From assembly GCF_009834185.1 (NCBI RefSeq), contig NZ_CP047173.1, positions 3,472,001 to 3,536,000 on the forward strand: a stretch of 64,000 bases of DNA, given 5' to 3'. How positions within the stretch are numbered: the first letter of the stretch is position 1; every line of letters begins with the position of its first letter. Below, in pieces: positions 58,444 to 64,000 of the stretch. Source of the stretch: Rathayibacter sp. VKM Ac-2760 (GTDB taxonomy: Bacteria > Actinomycetota > Actinomycetes > Actinomycetales > Microbacteriaceae). The notes beneath the pieces were generated by a model. That model was not told the DNA's origin. It did not search any database and saw only the letters and a list, made by a program, of their open reading frames with translations. The translations under genes were made by a program, and so were the position numbers.

Positions 58444-59492
58444 GAGCAGAAGACCGAGCCGTCGGGGTTCGACACGCAGTTCCCGTCGAGCTGCTCGCCG
58501 TCGCCGGCCGCGGCGCCGGGCACGAACTGCAGGAGCGTCGCGCCCTCGTCGACGCCGCCGGTCACCTCGATGCTCACGCCGTCGGTGAGGCCGAGCGTCA
58601 CGGGGACCTCCTCGGTCGAGCCGTCCTCCGCCTGGCGGTAGACGACGCCCGACTCGGCGGTGCCCTCGACCGCGGTGGTCGGAACGACGAGCACGTTCTC
58701 GGCGAGGCCGCCCGCGAGCGTGACGGTGGCCGCGAGGCCGGGGAAGACGGTGACCTCGCCGGGCACCTGGCAGCGGAAGGTGGTGCCGGAGCCGCCGCCC
58801 GTGCCGGTGCCGCCCGTGCCGCCGGTCTCCCCGCTCGAGGCCTCGCCCTCGCCGGCGAGCGGCGTGCTGATGCTGAGCCCGGTGCAGGTGAAGGCGGCGG
58901 GGCCGCCGGTGACCGCGACCTGCGCCTCGGTGGGGCGGTTCTGGATCCGGTAGAGCTGCTCCGCGTCGATCGAGCCGGTGACCGCGTAGGTGGGCGGCGC
59001 GACCTGGCCGGTCACCTCGCCGACGGTGACGGCCTGGTCGTGGATCACGCCGAGGGCGCTGAGCACGCCGGCGGCCGGCGCGTAGACCCGCTCGAAGCGG
59101 ACGGAGGGCGGCGGCTGGGTCACAGTGACCTGGCCGTCGGCGCCGGTGGTCTCGACCGGGTCGCGCACGGTCTCGACGCGGATGTCGTAGATCAGGTCGC
59201 CCGAGGCGACCGTGGCGCCCTGCTCGATGTAGACGTCGTCGACGGTGCCGGCGGCGGTCGCCTTGACCGGCACGGCCGGGTCGGCGGCGACGGTGCCCTG
59301 CAGGGTGAGGTCGTTGGTGACGGTGCCGCGGCCGACGACGACGGTCGGCTCGGTGAGCTCGCCGGTCGGGACGGTGGGATCGGCCTCGGCGGACCCGTCG
59401 GGGAAGAACGCGATCTTCACCAGCGCGACGGCCGCGGCGCCGATGATCACCATCCACACGATCGGGAACACCCAACGTCGAACCGCACCCAT
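58440..59492 (-). CDS. MacA/HlyD-like membrane adaptor protein
   Basis: A 350-residue adaptor with one N-terminal helix (about 8-28) and the rest outside. Residues 60-110 form a biotinyl-lipoyl-like hairpin (VKATAAGTVDDVYIEQGATVASGDLIYDI). A Gly/Thr-rich stretch (about 230-248) interrupts the beta-barrel region, and FTCTGL...FRCQVP flank it with a likely disulphide pair. The first gene of the MacAB-like operon; it links the extracytoplasmic part of the permease to cargo. Confidence 0.88.
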   Translation of the reverse strand: MGAVRRWVFPIVWMVIIGAAAVALVKIAFFPDGSAEADPTVPTGELTEPTVVVGRGTVTNDLTLQGTVAADPAVPVKATAAGTVDDVYIEQGATVASGDLIYDIRVETVRDPVETTGADGQVTVTQPPPSVRFERVYAPAAGVLSALGVIHDQAVTVGEVTGQVAPPTYAVTGSIDAEQLYRIQNRPTEAQVAVTGGPAAFTCTGLSISTPLAGEGEASSGETGGTGGTGTGGGSGTTFRCQVPGEVTVFPGLAATVTLAGGLAENVLVVPTTAVEGTAESGVVYRQAEDGSTEEVPVTLGLTDGVSIEVTGGVDEGATLLQFVPGAAAGDGEQLDGNCVSNPDGSVFCS

Positions 59493-59612
59493 GTCTGTCC
59501 CCCGACTCCGGCGCTCCCGCGCCCCGTGGCGCTCCTGGGTGGCGCGCCGAACCGCAGCCTATCCAGCGGCGGAGGGCCGCCGCGTCATACCTGCGGCGTA
59601 CTGCGGTGCGGC

Positions 59613-60044
59613 TCAGCCGCCGAGCTTCGACACGACGGCCGCGACGCGGCGCGCGCGGGTCTCGGCGGCCTTCGCGCCCTCGACCGCGGTGACGTGGGCC
59701 TTGCGCGCGCTCGGCGAGAGGGCCTCGAACGCCTCGGTCGCACCGGCCGCTTCGAGGGCGGCGGCGAGGTCGTCCGGCACGGCGACGGTGCGCGGAGCCG
59801 TGTCGAGCTCGAGCTCGACCTCGATCGGGTCGCCGCCGGCGAGACCGGTCGCGGCGCGCTTGTCCGACGAGAACGGGATGAGGGAGCGGCCGCCCATCGC
59901 GCCGACGGTGCTCGCGTAGGCGAAGCCGTTGACGACGACGCTCACGGCCGGTCGCTTGCCGCCGCCGAGCGCGTCGAGCACCTCGGGCGGCACCTCGATG
60001 CCGGTGTTGTTGCCGATCTGGAAGAGGCTCGTCGTGTAGCGCAC
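59613..60044 (-). CDS. DUF1905/YdeI (OmdA) domain protein
   Basis: A 143-residue protein from GTG 60044. The N-terminal DUF1905 barrel (about 1-90) has GIEVPPEVLDALGGGKRPAVSVVVNGFAYASTVG. The C-terminal YdeI-like helical pair (95-143) has FEALSPSARKAHVTAVEGAKAAETRARRVA. Proteins with this pairing are common in actinobacteria; some were linked to bacteriocin protection, but the molecular activity is unknown. Confidence 0.88.
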   Translation of the reverse strand: MRYTTSLFQIGNNTGIEVPPEVLDALGGGKRPAVSVVVNGFAYASTVGAMGGRSLIPFSSDKRAATGLAGGDPIEVELELDTAPRTVAVPDDLAAALEAAGATEAFEALSPSARKAHVTAVEGAKAAETRARRVAAVVSKLGG

Positions 60045-60127
60045 GGCACGAGGATGACACGCGCCGGACGCGGCCGCCAGGTCCTCGGCGATCGGGGTCT
60101 CGGCAGCCAGGGCCTCGGCGGTCCGGC

Positions 60128-60676
60128 TCAGCAGTCGCGGTCGGCCGGATCCTCGCGGTCGGCGTGCCCCGGGTCGCCGAGGGCGGAGCGGACCGCGTCG
60201 ACGGTCATCCGGCCCTCCGGGTCGAGGCGGGTGAGCATCCGCGCCATGATGTCGGCGAGCTGCGGGATCTGCTCGGCGTCGAGCGGGTCGACGACGTCGG
60301 CGAGCACGGTCGCGACGTGCCCGGGGGCGGTGCCGACGACCTTCTGCAGGCCCTCGCGAGTGAGCACGGCGTTCGTCGCGCGGCCGTCGGTGGGGCAGGG
60401 CCGGCGCTCGAGGTAGCCGCGGGCGGCCAGGCGGGTGACGACGTGCGAGAGCCGCGGGAGGGTGGCGTTGGTGCGGGCGGCGAGCGTCGTCATCCGCAGC
60501 GCGTGGTCCGGCGCCTCGGAGAGCATCGCGAGGGTCATGTACTCGAAGTGGGTCAGGCCGGCGTCGCGCTGCAGCTGGCTGTCGAGCGCGCCGGGCAGCA
60601 GCTCGACGACCGCGATGAACCGCAGCCACGCGGCCAGCTGCTCCTGCGTGAGCCAGCGCGCACCATCCCCATCCAC
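60128..60676 (-). CDS. MarR family transcriptional regulator
   Basis: A 182-residue regulator. The HTH is at about 45-100 (LTHFEYMTLAMLSEAPDHALRMTTLAARTNATLPRLSHVVTRLAARGYLER) and the wing has PTDGRATNAVLTREG. A C-terminal helical tail ends in an acidic stretch. It is co-oriented with putA and lies 52 bases after it, so both could be co-transcribed or the regulator may have its own promoter next to GTTG-N6-CAAC at 60696-60709. Confidence 0.9.
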   Translation of the reverse strand: MDGDGARWLTQEQLAAWLRFIAVVELLPGALDSQLQRDAGLTHFEYMTLAMLSEAPDHALRMTTLAARTNATLPRLSHVVTRLAARGYLERRPCPTDGRATNAVLTREGLQKVVGTAPGHVATVLADVVDPLDAEQIPQLADIMARMLTRLDPEGRMTVDAVRSALGDPGHADREDPADRDC

Positions 60677-60711
60677 CCCGCCACCCTACCGGTTGGTTGC
60701 TGCTACAACTA

Positions 60712-60741
60712 GCTCACACCACGTCGGCTCACACCACGTCG
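60712..60741. repeat. 15-bp tandem duplication across the putA stop codon
   Basis: GCTCACACCACGTCG occurs twice in direct tandem, at 60712-60726 and 60727-60741. The second copy holds the putA stop (TGA, complement of 60729-60731). Confidence 0.95.
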
Positions 60742-63700
60742 TCGGAGAGGTCGATCGGTGCGCCGAAGCGGTGGTTGGTGATCGAGATCGACTGCTCGCG
60801 GAGGAACGGCAGCAGCTCGACGCGACCGGCCGGCGTGACCGGGTCGGCGTAGATCGCCACGTCGGGCGAGCCGCCGAGGGCCTCGGCGAGCGCCGTCGAG
60901 AGCGGCACCCGCGAGCCGTCGGCTCGGACGAGCGGCACGGGCCTGCCGGTGCTGCCGCGGGTCAGCCCGCTGACCACGTCGGTGAAAGAGCGCGTCGCGT
61001 CCCGGCCGACCTGGAGCGCCTCGGCCGAGGCGTCCGGGCCGAGCGAGGGCGCGGTGCCGCCCTGCGGTCCGCCGAAGGCGTCCACCCGGTCCGAGACGAT
61101 GTCGCCGACGATGCGGATGCGCGACGCGGTGATGCGGCCGGCCGCGGCGCGGGCGAGCCACTGCGCGTCCGACTCGACGACCGCCTTCGGCGCGAGTCCC
61201 GCCAGCTCCATCAGCTCGTCGCCCGCGAGCATCTCGGCCACCTTGGGCGGGAGCGGGAGCGAGGTCGAGATGTCCAGCCGCGCCCGCACCAGCAGCCCGG
61301 CCGCGATCACGCGGAGGAGCTCGCCGAGGTCTCCCCCGTCGGCCAGCCGCAGCGCGACCGGCACGCGGAGGTAGCGGAACAGGTTGCGCTCGACGCCCAC
61401 GTTCGAGACGTCGCTGACGACGCCGAACTCCGTCGCCCAGGCGAGCTGGTCCGAGAGCGCCGAGCGGCGCAGCAGATCGAACTGCTCGAACTGGAGCGAG
61501 GACTGCGCCGCCTCGATGAACTGCCGGGCGCGGTCGTCGAGTCCGCGCAGGTGCAGCGTGGTCGACGGGCGGGCCGGCGAGGGCTTCCAGGAGCCGAGGC
61601 CGATGAGGTGGTTCGGGCCGCCGGCCTTGGCGCCACCGCCGACGCTGGAGCGCTTCCAGCCGCCGAACGGCTGCCGCCGCACGATCGCTCCGGTGATGCC
61701 GCGGTTGACGTACAGGTTGCCCGCCTCGACCGAGTCGAGCCAGAGGGCGAGCTCGTCCGAGCGCAGCGAGTGCAGCCCGGCGGTGAGGCCGTAGTCGGTC
61801 GCGTTCTGCAGCCGGATCGCGTCCTCGAGGGTCGCCGCGTGCATGATGCCGAGCATCGGCCCGAAGAACTCGGTGAGGTGGGTGTAGCTGTCCTCGGTGA
61901 CGCCCTCGCGCACGCCCGGCGACCAGAGCCGCCCGGTCTCGTCCAGCCGGCGCGGCTCGACGAGCCAGGACTCGCCGGCGCCGAGCGCGGTCAGCGCGTG
62001 CGAGAGCTTGCCGGTCGGCGGCTCGATCAGCGGCCCCATCGCGACCGCGGGGTCGCTCGGCCAGCCGACCTTGAGCGAGGTGACCGCGTCGACCAGCTGC
62101 GCGCGGAACCGCTTCGAGCGGGCGACGGAGCCGACGAGGATCACGAGCGAGGCGGCCGAGCACTTCTGCCCGGCGTGGCCGAACGCGCTCCGCACGATGT
62201 CGGCGACGGCGAGGTCGTAGTCCGCGTGCGGCGTGACGACGATCGCGTTCTTGCCGCTGGTCTCGGCCAGGAGCGGCAGGTCGGGCCGCCAGGAGCGGAA
62301 CAGCTTCGCGGTCTCGTAGGAGCCGGTGAGCAGCACCCGGTCGACGAGGGGGTCGGTGATCAGCGCGCGGCCGAGCGACTCCTCGTCCAGGTCGACGAGG
62401 GCGACGAGGTCCTGCGGGATGCCCGCGTCCCAGAGCGCCTCGACCAGCACGGCGGCCGAGCGCCGGGCCTGCGGCGCCGGCTTGACGACGACTCCGGAGC
62501 CGGCGGCGAGCGCCGCGAGGATCGAGCCGGCCGGGATCGCGACCGGGAAGTTCCACGGCGGAGCGACCACCGTGACGCGCTCGGGCACGAAGGTCGCGCC
62601 GCCGACCGCGTCGAGCTCGCGGGCGCGGGTGGCGTAGTAGTGGGCGAAGTCGATCGCCTCGGACACCTCCGGATCGGCCTCGGCGACGGTCTTGCCGGTC
62701 TCGGCGGCCATCACCTCGATCAGGCGGTCGCGGTTGGCGGCGAGGGCCAGGCCGGCCCGGTCGAGGATCGCGGCGCGGTCGTAGCCGAGGCGCTCGCCCC
62801 AGCGCTCCGCCCGGCGCGCGACGCGGCGCAGCAGCTCCTGGAGCTCGGCCGCGTCGGTGATCCGCGCGCGGTCGGCCGCGCGGGCGCCGATGGTCGAGCC
62901 GGCGATGCGGTCGGTGATCAGCCGCGCCCAGCGGCGGTTGCCGGGCAGCGCCGGGTCGGTGTCCGGCTCGTTGCGGAAGGCGCTGGTCTTCGCGGCCGCA
63001 CCGGAGCCGCGGTTCAGCCCCAGCACCGCCTGGGTGAGGCCCTCGGCCGCCGGGTCCTGCACGCGGGCGCCAGCACCGGCGTGCTCGCGCACCAGGCGCA
63101 GACCGGAGCCGGACGACCACTCGCGGAGGCGGTCCTGGCTGCGGTTCCGCCCCGGCACCGTGTCGTCGAGCGCGTCGAGCGCGTCGAGCGAGGCGCGGAA
63201 GCGGCCGAGCTCGCGCTGGAGCACGGCCTCGTCCTCGAGCTCGAAGACGGCGGAGAGGAAGTTCTCGGGGCTCGAGTTCTCCTCGAGGCGCCGGATCAGG
63301 TACGAGATCGCGACGTCGAACTCGTGCGGGTGCACGACCGGCGTGTAGAGGAGGAGGCGGCCGACGTCCTCGCGGACGGCGCGCGCCTGCCCGGTCGCCA
63401 TGCCGAGCAGCATCTCGAACTCGACGGCGTCCGCGACCCCGCGCTCGTTCGCGGTGATCCACGCCCAGGCGATGTCGAAGAGGTTGTGGCCCGCCACGCC
63501 GAGGCGCACCGCGTCGGTCCGCTCGGGGCGCAGCGCCCAGTCGAGCAGGCGCTTGTAGTTGGTGTCGGCCTCGGTCTTGCTGCCGACGGTCGCGAGCGGC
63601 CAGTCGTGCAGCGCCGCGTCGACCCGCTCCATCGCGAGGTTCGCGCCCTTCACGATGCGGATCTTGATCGGCGCTCCGCCGCCGCGCCGGCGCTCGGTGG

Positions 63701-64000
63701 CCCACTCCGTCAGCGACCTCAGCACGCCGAGCGCGTCGGGCAGGTAGGCCTGCAGCACGATCCCGGCCTCCAGCTGCTGCATGCCCGGCTGGTCGAGGAG
63801 ACGCCGGAACACCGCGACCGTGAGGTCGAGGTCCCGGTACTCCTCCATGTCGAGGTTGATGAACTTCGGCTCCCGGCTCGCCGCGGCGAACTGGTAGAGC
63901 GGAGTGAGCCGCTCGACCACGCGGTCGACCGCCTCGTCGAACGCCCACATCGAGAGCTGGCTGGCGATGCTCGAGACCTTGATGCTGACGTAGTCGACGT
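60729..64000 (-). CDS. putA: Proline dehydrogenase/P5C dehydrogenase PutA (5' end outside window)
   Basis: At least 1,089 codons are present and the frame continues past base 64000 without a credible start. The visible N-terminal part is the proline dehydrogenase barrel (FINLDMEEYRDLDLTVAVFRRLL, QAYLPDAL, IRIVKGANLAMER), and the rest is the glutamate-semialdehyde dehydrogenase: PWNFPVAIPAGS, a GHAGQKCSAASL motif with the catalytic Cys coded at 62160-62162, and NRGITGAIVRRQPFGGWKRS. PutA oxidises proline to glutamate with FAD and NAD, channelling P5C. No DNA-binding domain can be judged because the start is missing. Internal ATG at 63950 is not the true start: the DYVSIKV segment before it belongs to the enzyme. 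Confidence 0.95.
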   Translation of the reverse strand, partial: VDYVSIKVSSIASQLSMWAFDEAVDRVVERLTPLYQFAAASREPKFINLDMEEYRDLDLTVAVFRRLLDQPGMQQLEAGIVLQAYLPDALGVLRSLTEWATERRRGGGAPIKIRIVKGANLAMERVDAALHDWPLATVGSKTEADTNYKRLLDWALRPERTDAVRLGVAGHNLFDIAWAWITANERGVADAVEFEMLLGMATGQARAVREDVGRLLLYTPVVHPHEFDVAISYLIRRLEENSSPENFLSAVFELEDEAVLQRELGRFRASLDALDALDDTVPGRNRSQDRLREWSSGSGLRLVREHAGAGARVQDPAAEGLTQAVLGLNRGSGAAAKTSAFRNEPDTDPALPGNRRWARLITDRIAGSTIGARAADRARITDAAELQELLRRVARRAERWGERLGYDRAAILDRAGLALAANRDRLIEVMAAETGKTVAEADPEVSEAIDFAHYYATRARELDAVGGATFVPERVTVVAPPWNFPVAIPAGSILAALAAGSGVVVKPAPQARRSAAVLVEALWDAGIPQDLVALVDLDEESLGRALITDPLVDRVLLTGSYETAKLFRSWRPDLPLLAETSGKNAIVVTPHADYDLAVADIVRSAFGHAGQKCSAASLVILVGSVARSKRFRAQLVDAVTSLKVGWPSDPAVAMGPLIEPPTGKLSHALTALGAGESWLVEPRRLDETGRLWSPGVREGVTEDSYTHLTEFFGPMLGIMHAATLEDAIRLQNATDYGLTAGLHSLRSDELALWLDSVEAGNLYVNRGITGAIVRRQPFGGWKRSSVGGGAKAGGPNHLIGLGSWKPSPARPSTTLHLRGLDDRARQFIEAAQSSLQFEQFDLLRRSALSDQLAWATEFGVVSDVSNVGVERNLFRYLRVPVALRLADGGDLGELLRVIAAGLLVRARLDISTSLPLPPKVAEMLAGDELMELAGLAPKAVVESDAQWLARAAAGRITASRIRIVGDIVSDRVDAFGGPQGGTAPSLGPDASAEALQVGRDATRSFTDVVSGLTRGSTGRPVPLVRADGSRVPLSTALAEALGGSPDVAIYADPVTPAGRVELLPFLREQSISITNHRFGAPIDLSDDVV

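Overview
The window is very GC-rich, densely coded DNA with the codon usage and gene families of an actinobacterium. The closest fit is Microbacteriaceae (Rathayibacter, Clavibacter or Curtobacterium relatives). Pointers are a DUF222/HNH protein of the 13E12 type, a MocR-YczE pair, an AlzCD-type exporter (AzlC/AzlD), DUF2510 and DUF6578 proteins, a PknG-GlnX-GlnH module, and dispersed TCGAGTA...TATCGA palindromes. The genus call is an inference from gene content only. No rRNA, tRNA, CRISPR array, phage or transposase was seen.

Layout. 1-2025: a zinc-ribbon/FHA protein (cut by the left edge) and a VWA protein, both on the minus strand. 2038-3747: a GH114-like lipoprotein and a DUF817 membrane protein. 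3761-8356: a beta-alanine-type catabolic locus (omega-aminotransferase, PucR regulator, CoA-acylating semialdehyde dehydrogenase). 8449-18465: an eight-gene minus-strand operon running from telA through an unknown protein, a CbxX-type AAA ATPase, GlnX-like sensor, GlnH-like lipoprotein, coiled-coil protein and PknG kinase to a PP2C phosphatase. Six of its seven junctions have overlapping stop and start codons. 18563-23377: EamA transporter, DUF2071, DUF222/HNH, DUF6578 and HAD genes. 23411-26450: copper-type operon (membrane protein, YcnI, CopC) and a Met-rich fasciclin lipoprotein. 26534-28678: a DEAD-box helicase with about 19 decapeptide repeats. 29002-34682: CGNR regulator/EamA pair, lipase-like lipoprotein, GNAT, AzlCD exporter with an XRE-cupin regulator, Nudix and Dabb proteins. 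34679-37879: RND pump. 37949-44190: MocR/YczE, dicarboxylate symporter and its DcuSR-type two-component system. 44195-52557: AlaA-type aminotransferase, flavoprotein/XRE-cupin pair, FBP protein, two multidrug MFS exporters with TetR and MarR regulators, VTT protein. 52730-64000: Lrp regulator, amine-oxidase-like flavoprotein, DUF2510 protein, HAD, MacAB-like exporter, DUF1905 protein, MarR regulator and PutA (cut by the right edge).

The most coherent multi-gene system is the TelA-AAA-GlnX-GlnH-PknG-PP2C operon. In mycobacteria GlnH and GlnX pass an amino-acid signal to PknG. Here the same trio is coupled in one transcript with a TelA protein, an AAA ATPase and a phosphatase. A VWA protein and an FHA protein, the FHA one carrying the same kind of zinc ribbon as the kinase and phosphatase, lie 6.4 kb away on the same strand. 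I infer a displaced part of one phospho-signalling island that links amino-acid status to envelope or stress output. The other notable signal is non-coding: five copies of a TCGAGTA-stem-TATCGA hairpin whose GC stems differ but stay self-complementary, plus a long perfect inverted repeat at 40214-40290.
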